Positions 21,939 to 33,986 of a DNA stretch of 64,000 bases are shown here, piece by piece. Every line of letters begins with the position of its first letter. Position 1 is the stretch's first letter. The stretch comes from Cepaea nemoralis (taxonomy: Eukaryota > Mollusca > Gastropoda > Stylommatophora > Helicidae), in the NCBI GenBank assembly GCA_014155875.1, contig JACEFZ010017671.1, positions 124,001 through 188,000 of the forward strand, written 5' to 3'. The notes under the pieces are model-generated. The model saw nothing but the letters and a program-made list of their open reading frames with translations. It searched no databases and had not been told where the DNA came from. Position numbers and translations under genes: made by a program.

Positions 21939-24364
21939 AACCGAAGCATCGTCTTTTCCTTCCTGTAACAGAGCTGCCCCAATCCAATCGCACTCGCATC
22001 CGTTCTCAACACAAATGGTTTGGAAAGGTCAGGGAGCTGTAATACAGGTTTGCTGACCAAGGCCTCCTTTAACTGACTATAGGCATTCTCACATTCTGGT
22101 GTCCAAATGATTTGGTCCGGGAATCCCTTTTTCAAGGTTTCCGTCAATGGAGCTCCCAGTTCAGTGAAATGTGGGATAAATTTGTGGTAGAACCCACACA
22201 ACGAGAGAAAAGATCGCACATCCTTCTTCGTTTTTGGCCTTGGTGCATTTCTGATTTTCTCCAGGTTCTTCTCTTCTGGGACAATGTGTCCTGGAGTGAT
22301 GGTGTGACCTAGAAATTCCAGAGTCTGGTAACCAATCATGCACTTGGTTGGACGAGCAGTAAGCCCTGCTTCCTTGAGCCTATTAAACACTCTCTCCAAG
22401 GATTGTAAGTGGTCATCCAAGCTGTCACTGGAAATCAGAATATCATCCATGAATGAGATGATGGACGGATCCTGTAAAGGATCAAGTAAAGTCCTCATCA
22501 TGCGTGTAAACACACTAGGTGCATTGCTGAGTCCAAAGGGCATGACCTTGAATTCGTAGTGTCCACTGGGTGTACTGAAAGCCAACAGTGGTCGAATCTC
22601 CGGTTTGACTGGTATCTGATAGTAACCCCGACTCAGATCCACCTTTGAAAAGTACCGAGCCTTATGGAGCCTAGCGAATAACTGAGTTGGATTCGGCAAA
22701 GGTTCCACCTGAAATTGTGTATGACTGTTCAGAAGTCGGTAGTCTATACACAACCGGTGTTCTCCACTTGGTTTCCGTAACAAAACTACCCCTGCATTGT
22801 ATGGGGATGTGGATGGTGCAATCACGTCATCCTCCAGCAGTTTCTGTATTTCCTCCTCCAGGGCCTTTTCTTTAGAGAATGGCACTGGGTAAACCTTTTG
22901 ACGAACAGGCTCCTGCGTGGTCAAAGTCATCTCGAACTCCACCAACCTCGTTCGTCCTGGTTTATCAGTCAGTATCTCCTTATGAGACTTGAGAACCTGG
23001 GTTATCCTTTCCCTCTCCTGGGAGGTCAGATCAGGGTTCACTTGCACATCCCTATAGGTTTCCTGGTGTACCAAGGGATATTCCCTGCCCTCGTTGGTTC
23101 CCACTTCCGTCTCCACTGCAACTGCCATTGCCATGAGGTGAGCTGCCTTGTCTCCGGGTCTCTCTTCGTATTTCCGCAAGAGATTGATATGGAAAATCTT
23201 CGACTTTCCCCGGATCCGGATCTGATAGTTGGTTCTGGATATCACCCTTTCCACGGGAAATGGTCCTTGCCAACCTATCTCCAGTTTGTTGTTTCCCGTT
23301 GGGAGTAGCAACAAGACTTTATCTCCCACCTCTAGAGATCTTTCTTTAGACCTACGGTTGTAGTAAGCCGCATGTCTTTTCCTGGCCTTTTTCAAGTTTT
23401 GATTTGCCAGAGTCCATCCCTTGTGGAGTTTTTCTTTCAGTTCCTCCACGTATTTATAGGATGAGATCACTTCTTCTGACGTCCCCTCTTCAGTCCAACT
23501 CCTCAACATGGCTTCCAACGGTCCTTTGATTGGACGACCAAACAGCAACGTAGCGGGTGGTAGTCCTGTTGAGCCATGAGGAACTTCCCGATAGGCAAAG
23601 AGTGCTGCTGGGATATATTCATCCCACCTATCAGGTTTTTCCTGCGCTAGTTTCCTGAGCATTGTCATCAACGTGCCGTTGAAACGCTCTACTTGTCCAT
23701 TGGCTTGAGGGTGGTAAGGGCTGGTATGTATGTGGTTAGAGTGAAACACCCTAAATACCTCCTCCATGAGTTTTCCACAAAACTGAGACCCATTGTCCGT
23801 CAGAATTTGATCCGGAAAGCCTAATCTGGTAAAGGCCTCCATCAGTGCGTCCGCCACTCTTTTCGAGTCAATCGTGGTCAACGGTATGGCTTCACCCCAC
23901 ATTGTACAGCAATCCACCATTGTGAGTATATACATGTTCCTCTTCCTAGTCCTGGGAAGTGGACCCACGATATCGATGGCTACCCTCTCGAAAGGAGAGT
24001 TCATGATGGGCATCTCACCCAACACCACCGGTGCTGTCCAGTGTTTCGGTGCCACCCTCTGGCACTCAGGGCATGACTTCACATACCGACGCACATCATC
24101 TGTCATTCCCGGCCAATAGTAATGGCAGGAAATCCGCTGCATGGTGGCGGCAATACCCATGTGTCCACTAAAGGAGATGGTATGCCCCATATGAAGAATC
24201 TGGGACCGGTGAGCTTTCGGGACGACCAACTGACCGTATAGGTTGTCTCCCCTTCCTGCTCTCCTGTAGAGTATCCTATTCTTCATGTAGTACTGCCCCC
24301 GTCCTGGTGGATCAGCACTTTTCTGCAGCTTTTCTGTAGCAAGGACGTAAAGTATCATCCTCAC
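21935..24364 (-). pseudogene. Element 1 pol: integrase followed by reverse transcriptase
   Basis: An 809-codon frame. The integrase zinc module has His61, His68, Cys98 and Cys101. The core has Asp131 ('VAIDIVGP'), Asp190 ('LTDNGSQF') and Glu226 ('ANGQVERFNG'), exactly DD35E spacing. 'WQGPFPV' near 365-371 is a GPY/F-like module, followed by 'IFHINLLRKY'. After a linker, RT spans about 495-700: 'LCIDYRLLN', Asp576 in 'SKVDLSRGYYQ', 'FMDDILISS' with Asp640-Asp641, 'LEFLGHTI'. RNase H starts at 'VLRTDAS' (about 785) and breaks off by frameshift. The apparent ATG at 24364 is a chance start; coding continues upstream in another frame. It copies and integrates element RNA in a cytoplasmic or nuclear particle. 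Confidence 0.93.
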
Positions 24365-24590
24365 TCTGGGCAGTTCGTAGCTCCCCCGGCATTGGGTTAG
24401 TCACAATTGCTTCTGCCTCTTCCGTTCTCGTCTGAGAGCGAGTCTGCATTGCTCCCATATGGATTGGCTCCCTGGGCATTCCCAGAAAGACATACCGGCA
24501 ACCTAGGATTACTGGAAAAATGGGATCGGTCAATACAGCGGCCTTGATGGTGCCGGTGACAGTACCTTGACCGAATCTCCACATTAGCAA
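24312..24590 (-). pseudogene. Element 1 protease C-terminal part and spacer, shifted frame
   Basis: The frame carries 'PIFPVILGCRYVF', the loop and strand ending retroviral-type aspartic proteases, so it continues the protease begun in the gag frame after an indel near 24.585 kb. Another indel near 24.34 kb passes into the pol frame. Programmed frameshifting is possible at one of these, but five shifts across the element point to decay. Confidence 0.75.
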
Positions 24591-26277
24591 TGGGCAACTT
24601 CATGGCCACAGCACTCTTCTGTGCAGGCTGTATCTCCATGGTCTCACCTGTGAATTGTTCTGGATGTACCAGATCCGCAGAAATCACGGCCTCCCCGTCC
24701 AGTCCTGTGTCGTACAAACACTCCACTTGATGACCGTTAACCTCTACCAATTCCACTACAGGTGGCTTTTCCTGGTCTGGAGTCTCTTCCTCGGCCTCGA
24801 CCTGTTCGGTGGGCTCCACCTTAGGTTTCCCGGGGCACACGACGAATTGAGTGTCTCCTGACTTTCCCCTGCAGTCAATAGCATTGTGCGTGTTTGACTT
24901 GCATTGGTTGCACCATTTCCCTGTCCTAGATTTTCTATTGCCGGACTTGAGTGAGCTCTCCTGGTGGCGAGCTTCCTTGTTGACCTTGGCATTTTCCGTG
25001 ACAACCTCCTTGGAAGTCACTTGACATGCTGCGAAGTGAGGGTTCTTAGCCTTCGATTTGCAGTCCCTCGTATTGTGAGAGGGTGACTTACAAATTGAAC
25101 ACCACTTCTCCGACCACGGTCGTTTTGGTGTAGAGCTTGAAGTGCTCTTGCTTCCTTCCTTCTTCTTCTCTGAACTATCCTCTGATTTTTGCACATAAGG
25201 TTCCCACTTTTTGGTTCCTGAGTTTTTGGCTTTCTTCTTATCATGTTTCTCTTGACTTTTGGAGTTGGTGGAAAGGTTTTCCCCTGCCTCCCCATGTACC
25301 TCGACGAACCGTTCTGCTAATTTTGTCACGAGGTCAATACGTTCCGCTCCTTGTTCTCCCAGGAACGTCCTGAGAGGTTTAGACATTTGCTTCTTCAGCT
25401 GGTCGACCACCATGAGCTCTTCCAGACTCTCATAGTCATGTGCGAACCCAGCCAAATCCATCCACTTATGGAGATAAGATTTTAGACGCAAACTGTAGGC
25501 GGCAAACAACTCCCCCGGTTCTCGTTTCGCTGCTCGAAATTTTTTCCGGTAGGTATGTGACGTAACCTCGAATCGTTTCAACAGAGCCGTCTTCAATTCG
25601 TCATAATTGTTCTCATGTCCGGGTGGCAGGCGAGAATAAACCTCGTAGCCGGTCCCGCGTAATCCCTGGGATAGCTTGAGATTCCATTTGTTACGCTCCA
25701 GACCCATAGCAACAGACATTGCCTCGAAGCGTTGAAGGTACTGGTCAATCTTCTCTTTGTCCTCCTCGTAGACCGCTAAAGGAAACTTCATAGCATGGTA
25801 CCCATGTCCACCTACTGGTGTTGAGCCTGGGATGGAGGAACCTCCAACTGCTCCTTCAGTTTCCCCATTAGATTGACTCTTCAACTCGAGTTCCCTCATC
25901 CGGTACTCGTGCTCCCTTTTCTGAGCCTCCTGCTCCGCTTCCCGTTTCCTAGCAGCTTCCTCAACTTCAAGTTTCCTAGCTGCCTGCTCAGCTTCCAATT
26001 TCTTAGCTGCTTGCTCAGCTTCCAATTTCCTAGCTTCTTGTTCCAACTCCATCCTTCTCAATTCCAACTCGGCCTTTCGATCTTCCCTTTCTGCTTGACG
26101 ATACTCTCTCTCTCCACTTCCTGTATGTAATCCGTTAGAGCAGAACCCGACAATCCCATGTCTTCCCCCTTTGCCCTTAATTCTGCTGTGCTTAGTTTCG
26201 GAGTGACCATTACAGAGAGGTAAGCTAGCAGGTCGAGTACAATATAACTGCAAATTACTATACAGATATATGAACAA
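24397..26277 (-). pseudogene. Element 1 Gag-protease with SCAN-like capsid
   Basis: Residues about 55-135 are a charged Glu/Ala/Arg coiled coil ('KKLEAEQAARKLE' repeats). Residues about 160-330 form a capsid region with 'FRAAKREPGELFAAYSLRL', 'LEELMVVDQLKKQM' and 'LVTKLAERFVEVHG', the layout of a SCAN domain. SCAN is held to derive from Gmr1-like Gag. Two CX2CX4HX4C zinc knuckles follow at Cys393-Cys406 and Cys456-Cys469, then a protease start 'CLYDTGLDGEAV' with DTG at 523-525. The last ~60 residues are out of frame. The first ~55 residues are also doubtful: an ATG at 26208-26210 in another frame opens 'MVTPKLSTAELRAKGEDMG', and a slip in the GAGAGA run near 26.11 kb probably joins it. Confidence 0.88.
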
Positions 26278-26454
26278 GTACTATAAATCTAGATATTACC
26301 ACATACAGCACATTCACTCAGTGACAAGAGTAGAATCAGGACCACAGACCTATGCAGACGTGTGAAGTGTGAACAGGTAAGATATTAGTCCTAACCCCTA
26401 TCCACATTCACTCTAGCTGGATTCTCCAATATGATATCTCCGTTTTATAACTAA

Positions 26455-26640
26455 GGATCCCGTGTCAAAAGACCCCGTTGTCAGAGGATCCCACTGTCAA
26501 AGATCCACGTTGCGAGAGATCTCGCTGTCCAAGGATCACTTTTACGAGAGATCCCGCTGTCCAAAGATTCATTTTACGAGAGATCCCGCTGTCCAAGGAT
26601 TCCGTTTACGAGAGATCCCGCTGTCCAAAGATCCCGTTAT
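26455..26640 (-). repeat. Element 1 leader tandem repeat
   Basis: About five units of roughly 32-36 bp with the phrase GAGATCCCGCTGTCCAAAGAT separated by TTTTACGA or GTTTACGA. They lie between the 5' LTR and gag on the minus strand, where packaging or dimer signals of LTR elements usually sit. Confidence 0.75.
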
Positions 26641-26650
26641 CGAGCCCCCA
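26633..26650 (-). promoter_or_regulatory. Element 1 primer binding site candidate
   Basis: Four nucleotides inside the 5' LTR on the minus strand, TGGGGGCTCGATAACGGG starts with the TGG expected to pair with a tRNA CCA end. The matching tRNA is not identified. Confidence 0.5.
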
Positions 26651-26654
26651 ATAA

Positions 26655-28774
26655 TGTCGTGTCCTCTTTTAAGGTGTCGTCCCTGGAGTGAGGAGAGTCA
26701 ACACCCACATTATAATATTTTTTCCCTATCAATATCCTGGAGAATCCACCAGCTTCCGTCCAACACACTCCATCAGCCCATGGACACCTTTTCTTATCAC
26801 TCTCTCACTGTCGTACTATGCCCCCTCTCATTCTCCCCCAACGCAACATATTCAACAACTCTTGCTTCTAAAAATTAACAAAGATTAATTTATTAAAAGA
26901 AAAGTGTAACGTATATGAGACGTGTATGCGAAGAAAATGTGTGTCGTGTATTCTAATGTAAATGTATAGGTCAGCCTTCAAGAGTTCAGGATCAGAGTCC
27001 ACTCATCATGGCAAGGATTACACGACATCACACGAGTCAGTACAATAGACCTCACCGAAGTCGTATCCTTCTCTCCAGACATGTCCTCCTCCAGGAGCTC
27101 TGATGACCATGAGATCTGAATCCCATGTAAATATAATCCGTGAAAAATACTATTATTGTTCCTAACACAACTGTTCCTAATAGTTTATAGAAACTCAGGC
27201 TTCATAATTCCGGCGCAGTGAAACAAACATGGAACACTGTCCTATGAACAGGACGTTTTGTCTCTTGCTAAATGTTCTATAGTTCTCACTATTGAACAGT
27301 TATTGTCTATACTCCAATAGAGTCCTTTATTTTTGTTCTAGTCATAAGTGAACTGAATATCCATCACTACTGGTGTGTTAAAACTGGTATGACCTAAAAC
27401 TCATTCGGTATTTATCCTGTAGGATACATATACCATTCAGCTCCACTGAGCAATGTTGATCATCTTCCTCTAGCATAAGCTCTTTGATAAAGTTGCTGGC
27501 CAATCTTCCTGCGCCAAACTTTATCCGGGATCGGATTTTTCCTTGGTTCCGTGTTCTTCATTCCAACCAGAGGGAACCTGTAAAATAAATCATACAACTG
27601 GTGATAGCCTCCCCGTCACTGATCTCTATTAGATGATCGTGGGCCTTTCGGCCTCGCTCAGAAAATACAGTGAACTTACTCTGTCAGGGACAGATGACTC
27701 AACCCATTGGTTATCATCAGGCCAAGACAAGAAAAAAAAAATCAACAAACAGAATGCGGAACCCCGCCCACCAGGGACACCTACTGGAATATCCCAATTA
27801 TCCCTCATTACTCAATTCTCAACTAGTAAAGCTTATCAACACTTCACTAATCTATTTTCAACTAACAGAGCCAAGTATCACTTCCCTACTCTAGCTAGTT
27901 TTCCACTAACAGTGCTAATCATCACACTTTAGTTTTAACAAGGCTACAGCCTATATTAATTAGAACTAATTATAATAGGTTCTACCTTAGGCAACACCGC
28001 AGTTAGATCAAATTACATCCACTCTTGCCATGACAGGCACGTGTAAAATTAAATTAACTCAATTCGCACACGGTAGACATTTTCCAATCAGAACCGCAGT
28101 GCCGAAGCACGTCCGCCTCAATCAACGGTTTTAGTTCAACTCCCCTCTCCAATCATGGTTTATGGCAAAACCTAAAATTGGTCACGTGACGGTATTCTTC
28201 CTGTCCACACAGGTGTTATTTGGACATATCATCCATTGTCAAGAATCTATCCTCCCTGGCTTAGTCACTGTCAGAGTTGTCATCACTTGTTTTGACATCC
28301 CCAACAAGCTAGCGAGTTACTGTATGATCCCAACAACAGTTTTCCATAACAAGCTGCCAATCTGCGTGATGTCCGGAAACTCCAATTGACAGACGGACTG
28401 TTTTCTTCCGAGCTGAGTACTTCCGCTTCCAATCCGACCTGTTTATAAACTGTCAAAGCGATGTATGATTCAGCTCACCCACTTCCCCTACACATCTGCA
28501 GCTGTTAACTCTGCCCGACCTGTGATGGCTGACATCCGATTGCAACCAGGATCCGACGGGTTCCATCTGTATTCGAATGTTGACAAACTGTCAAAGCGAT
28601 GCAGGGATTCGTCTCACTCACCACCGAGTGTTCCCAATCCGTCGACCAGATGTAAACACGTGCAGTTACATTTCCTGGATTTGTTGAAACAACCCTTGGC
28701 CTCGAACATGCCGCTAATTCAGAACGCCTTTTATTCTCATCACTGATTAAATCACGTTGGTCTATTATGCGACA
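26655..28774 (-). repeat. Element 1 5' LTR (right in window)
   Basis: Direct copy of 19443-21560, from TGTCGTGTCC to TTATGCGACA. In minus-strand orientation it drives the element. Differences from its partner include AAAGTG/AAGGTG near the U5 end and GTGACA/GCGACA at the U3 end. Confidence 0.93.
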
Positions 28775-28779
28775 ATCAC
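28775..28779. repeat. Element 1 target site duplication, right
   Basis: ATCAC directly after the LTR, matching 19438-19442. Confidence 0.9.
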
Positions 28780-31625
28780 CACAATAACGTTACATTGTAA
28801 CGACCTTCACAAGACAGTACGCACCACTCTTTGTTCTAACTATAGCTTTTAATATAGATTTCATAGTGAGTTATGTTGAACTCTAAAATCTCTGCATTCC
28901 TAAATCAACAAAATATAATAACAAAATAAACCATCATCAAACAGTACACTGTGCATAATCAGATTCAACAACCCATTTCCCTCCAAACAAATCAATACCA
29001 ATATCTGGAATGGTTTTACATCATTACACCACATAATACATGTACGCGACTAAACTTCATTAACTACATAGGTAGTCCATTTAACTGGTATAGGTTGTTG
29101 ATTTGATCAGTCTCTTAACTAAATCCTTTTAATCGGAAAAATTCTGTAACTCCACCCCGAGGTACTGTCACCCAACACAGAGCTTGATAAACAAACTGTA
29201 CCTAAGCTCTTTGATACAAACATAATCTGACTGCACTATACAGTCTCTTCTATAACTTTCCATCGATGAGGACGGGATGGGTTTCATCTCCTTCTTGATG
29301 TATCTTACAACTCGATTTAGCACTGTCTTATAGTGCCTCTCCGACTGACTATATATCTGAAATGAGGATGCTGAAATATTGCGTGTGTAATCCAATTGCG
29401 GTGTGAAACATAGCAGATAGACGTATGCACTGTCTACGATTTTTCTCCCGCTATGCGATGATGATGTACACACGATGATGATGCCGGCAAGTTTCCTTTG
29501 GGTCCTCTTCTCTTGTAGAGGTCTTGAGATTAACGATGAATCTGCATTTGAAATGGTAATTCTACCAATGGCTGTTTAGCTCAATTGCTATCAGCTCGTG
29601 GAGCCAGGACTAGGTAAAGGGCGTTCTGTAAAAGCTGGTTGTCAGTATTCGAGCGGCAAATCCAATTACGTGTAAAGGTCTTCCTCTTCGGCGACTGCAA
29701 AGGTAGGATCCAAAACATGTCTTGTATGACGTGGATACAATGTAGATAGCCGTCTCTGATTAGCAATTATAGACTGGACTTTATAACCGCCTACCAGAAT
29801 TTGAGTGTTACTAGCCCGACGCTCTGCAGACTAAATGAGTCGGTTTATGATATCCACTTTTCTGTACTAGCTCTTGTCTTTAGCTGCACAGCACCCGCAA
29901 TCTCTTCCATAGGTAATTAGTTGTATATAGGACAACTACTGCCGTTTACTCTTCAATTGTGTAATATACTTGAGATCGGAAAGTTCCAGGGGGATAACTA
30001 ATATTTGACTTCAAGTTGTCGTTGGTAATTCTAAGATGAATGGTTTCCCTTGTCAAGGGCTATTTGTGATGACGTCCCCAGCATACTATTTTTTCATAAT
30101 TAGGGTCTGGTTTCTTTCAGTACACCCTATTATGTAGGTTTTTCTTCTCTGGGTTTTTTCCAAATTATAGCATGGGTTTGATTCCCTCGGTTTACCATAC
30201 TATATAGGCCATGTTTCCCTTCGCAAAACTGTGCCTTTTCTTCAGTGCCTTAAAGAGGAAAAAAACAAACAAACGTATGTATATTTGACAGCGTATCAAT
30301 TGTATTTTAACAAACACACACAGAGAACATCATAACAGGAATGGGGAAAAGGGGGGGTTCCCACCTCTTTTCTCTCTGTGAATTAAGCTGTCCCTAACCC
30401 CGATTGGCGAGGGGGGGGGGGGTTTCAAATCGAGTGCTTGCTTGTAGCCTAGCCGTACGTTGATCTGGGGTTTCGTGACTATAGAATCTAACTGACGTTA
30501 CAATCTGTCACGATCAGACACCACGACCACTTACAAGACAAAAACATCACTAACTACACACTCTCCCATTGCATTGGGAACCACGTACACTATGAGAGAA
30601 CACACATAATCTTGCTCCAGAATGATGTAGTAATCATCCACGGATTATGGATCCTACCCTCTACCCATTTCCCTCTTGTAGCAAGGGAGGGGGGGGGGGT
30701 TTCAAATATCTTCTTCTTGTCGCATCAAACACTGCCCGATTTAATTGAACATAAACTCATGGTCATTTTGGCAGTCACACGAATTAGCCTTGCGGACACT
30801 GCTAGGCAGATGCGGAACATTTCCTGGAGACACAGAGTGTCCACTTCTCGTTCCCTATGAGATCATACTCATAGACAAAACCATCACACTAATTTCCCTG
30901 TCTATTCTTTAAACAGGTTACAACATGATTCACACACGATATGTATGTTTACATGTATGAATTATAAGAATGCACCCTTGAGTACACAAGTGTTCACAAA
31001 TGTCTTAGCACAGACAGTTCCCTAATTCTAGAGAATCTGGGTTCAGATATGGAATTAGAGTGAACAGATATTCTTTCTGCATTCAGAATGCAGATGATAG
31101 TGGGGTAGGTTTTCCCCATAGATATTAGCATCATAGCAGAATAACATTGTAAGCATAGAACTTCGCAGGAGTGGCATAGACATTATTTCTGCAAAAACAA
31201 AAGTCAGGCTATCTTTTCAAGAAGTAATTATGTCGTTATCATCTTCAACAAAATTTACATCAAATACATATATTCTATTCATCATAAAATACAGGTATTA
31301 CATTCAAAAAGACTTATTAGCTTACCATAGCACCCAGAAGGCACAGTTAAGTAAAAATTGCACTCCCTTAACGAACTACATTTTGACTAGGTCGATGCTC
31401 AGACTCAAGTGATTATTCTTCGCCTAGACCCCGGGTTTAATAGCCCCGCTAATTTATCTATTTTTAGCTAACGGCGATTCATTTTCCTTTGTTCGAGGCG
31501 GTAAGACATTATGCGTCGCCTTTAAAGGAGATGCTAAACAACCGAGTGAAACGTCATTTCTTAGAAATTCCCGCTGCACGTTGCCTGCAGCGTTGAATGC
31601 AAATGTCTGCAACTGTTCGAGAATG
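28780..31625. other. gene-free interval
   Basis: About 2.8 kb with no convincing gene. The longest frame (29168-29473, minus, 101 codons) has no recognizable motif and no neighbours to support it. G runs occur at about 30409-30422 and 30690-30700. A tRNA-like phrase TAGCTCAATTGCTATCAGC near 29577 may be a decayed SINE head. Confidence 0.5.
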
Positions 31626-31628
31626 TCC

Positions 31629-32375
31629 GTTATGTTACACCAGCCAAACACACATCCCTTAACCACACATCCCCCACGCACACACACACACACATCTCCC
31701 TGTCATCTCACATATCCCGCACATACCCACACACAAATTCCGCACCCACCCACATAATCTCCCATCTCCCCCAGCCCACTCACAGATTCCGAGCCCACCC
31801 ATACACATCCCCACCATCTCCTAACCTACACACACTCACCTCCCCACATATCCTCTACCCATCCAAACATCCCCCACACACTCATCTCGCAACCAAACAT
31901 CCCTTAACCACACATCCCTTAACCATACAAGAGAGAAGGAGAGAAAGAGAGAGAGAGAGAGAAGGAGAGAGAGAGAGAGAAGGGGAAGAGAGAGCGAGAA
32001 GGAAACAGAGAGAGAAGGAGAGAGAGAGAAGGAGAGAGAGAAAGAGAAAGAGAGAGAGAAGGGGAAGAGAGAGAGAGGGCGAGAGAGATGGAGAGAGAAG
32101 GAGAGAGAGAGAAGGAGAGAGAGAGAAAGAGAGAGAGAGAAGGAGAGAGAGAGAAGGGGAAGAGAGAGAGAGAGAGAGAGAAGGAGACAGAGAGAAGGAG
32201 AGAGAGATAAAGAGAGAGAAGGAGAGAAAGAGAGAGAGAAAGCGAGAGAGAAAGAGAGAGAAGGAGGAAGAGAAAGAGAGAGAGAAAGAGAGAGAGAAGG
32301 AGAGAGAGAAAGAAAGAGAGAGAGAAGGAGAGAGAGAATGAGAGAGAGAAGGAGAGAGAGAAGGAGAGAGAGAAG

Positions 32376-32407
<32 letters not shown>

Positions 32408-32904
32408 AGGAGAGAGTGAACGAACGAACAAACGAACGGACTTTATTTTCAAAGGGTAACAAATTGGGCACGCAGGCCCGTCTTACATTCGGCCCTTCCA
32501 ATCACTCATCTTCCGTTCATCAATAGTGCATAGGAAAAACATTGTCAAATGAATTTTGTAAACATAAACAATGCATATTACCATGTTATGAGGCACATCC
32601 ACCACCCACCCACACATCCCCATTCACCCACACATTCCCCACCCAACCACACACACACACACACACACACACCCAAGGCACACATACATTCCCCCACCCA
32701 TCCACCACATCCCCACACATCTCCCCACCCACACACATTCCCACCAACCACACATCCCATCCACCCACACCCAAAGCATACATTTCCCAACCCACACATC
32801 CCCCACCCACACACATCTCCCCACCCATTCACATATCCTCCAACCTTACCCACCAACAATCACCCACCCACATATCCTCCTCCACCCACATACATCCAAC
32901 CACC
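31629..32904. repeat. 1.28-kb tandem duplication, unit 1
   Basis: Starts AGCCAAACACACATCCCTTAACC, passes through a CACACA-rich part, CATCTCGCAACCAAACATCC, a GA-rich array (31926-32417), the AATAAA-bearing tail-like block (32418-32590), and a CCCACA array. The next copy starts at 32905. The GA-to-CCCACA part also matches 18148-19092. Confidence 0.8.
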
Positions 32905-32938
32905 CAGCCAAACACACATTCCTTAACCACACATCCTC

Positions 32939-32983
<45 letters not shown>

Positions 32984-33257
32984 CTCCCCGCCATCTCACA
33001 TATGCCGCACATACCCACACACAAATTCCGCACCCACCCACATAATCTCCCATCTCCCCCAGCCCACTCACAGATTCCGAGCCCACCCATACACACATCC
33101 CCCACCATCTCCTAACCTACACACACTCACCTCCCCACATATCCTCTACCCATCCAAACATCCTCCACACACTCATCTCGCAACCAAACATCCCTTAACC
33201 ACACATCCCTTAACCACTCAAGAGAGAAGGAGAGAAAGAGAGAGAAAGAAGGAGAGA

Positions 33258-33323
<66 letters not shown>
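32905..33323. repeat. 1.28-kb tandem duplication, unit 2 (partial)
   Basis: Repeats the first 300 bp of unit 1, including ATTCCGCACCCACCCACATA and CTCGCAACCAAACATCCC, with a longer CA run (32940-32981), then a GA array at 33222-33321 where it ends. Confidence 0.8.
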
Positions 33324-33324
<1 letters not shown>

Positions 33325-33760
33325 TAACACGTCATGAGAATAGTTTAGAGTGCGTTGTGTCCTTGAACAAGATTGAGGGGTATTGTAGACTGAAGTAGAA
33401 AATGCTGGATGGTTTAACAAGGTGACACTGAAGATAGTTATTCATTGGCCGAGCTCATCACGAGCTCAAATAGATGTCTTTGATGGAAGTAATTGCTGCA
33501 CGCACCGCCCGCCATGACATATAGGCCAGATATAAAGGGCAATGTCTGTTGAAGACAGGAACACATCTGTATAGATATTGGACCCCCACCTTATTGAAGC
33601 AAGAAAAGACTGCTCCATGGAACGCTCGACACTTTAAAATACCAGTGAACACTTCAAACAGTCATTCTTAGCACTCGCACTGGCACTCTGTGGGTTCCTA
33701 GACCTGTCCCAGATGTTTGTCATTATCAATGTAATAATACTGGGCTGCCAAGACTAGATG
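33324..33760. other. gene-free interval
   Basis: About 440 bp with a 64-codon minus-strand frame that I do not recognise. Nothing else visible. Confidence 0.45.
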
Positions 33761-33768
33761 CCTTAGCA

Positions 33769-33986
33769 CAGGAGTGGCCAACTTTTTAAGCAGGTGGGCC
33801 AATTTCAGAAATAATATTTCCTGCCGGGCCACGCACCTAATGGTTTTTTAAAATTTTTTTGTTAATTAAAGTAAACAAGCAGGCGTGCTACAGCTTCGAC
33901 CACATCGTCGTTTCCCACTCCGCGGGCCACAACATGACTCCCGGCGGGCCGCATGCGGCCCGCGGGCCTCGTGTTGGCCACCCCTG
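33769..33986. mobile_element. hAT-type MITE with 8-bp target duplication
   Basis: Starts CAGGAGTGGCCAAC and ends GTTGGCCACCCCTG, inverted termini of 14 bp with one mismatch. The flanks are CCTTAGCA at 33761-33768 and 33987-33994, an exact 8-bp duplication typical of hAT transposons. The subterminal GCGGGCCGCATGCGGCCCGC motif is common in Charlie-like hAT elements. The 218-bp body has no transposase. Confidence 0.92.

Larger units (their letters stand above)
19443..28774 (-). mobile_element. Element 1: complete Gmr1-like LTR retrotransposon
   Basis: A 9332-bp minus-strand element bounded by 2.12-kb LTRs (19443-21560 and 26655-28774) and the 5-bp duplication ATCAC. Order on the minus strand is 5' LTR, PBS candidate, repeat-bearing leader, gag with SCAN-like capsid and two zinc knuckles, DTG protease, integrase (HHCC, DD35E, GPF-like), reverse transcriptase, RNase H, PPT, 3' LTR. 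Integrase before RT is the copia-like order known in Gmr1-like members of the Ty3/gypsy group. By eye the LTRs differ at some 25-30 sites (about 1-1.5%), so it is young. About five indels shift the frames, so the copy is not autonomous. Confidence 0.93.

Noticed and set aside
24340..24590. Programmed ribosomal frameshift between protease and pol in element 1
   Set aside because: Possible, but at least five separate frame breaks occur across the element, including in RNase H, so decay is the simpler explanation.
29168..29473. 101-codon minus-strand frame
   Set aside because: No recognizable motif, no splice or neighbour support; length is compatible with chance in a 64-kb eukaryotic window.
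32542..33108. His/Thr/Pro-rich and Cys/Val/Gly-rich frames over CCCACA and CA arrays
   Set aside because: Pure repeat translations; the same DNA is open in several frames.
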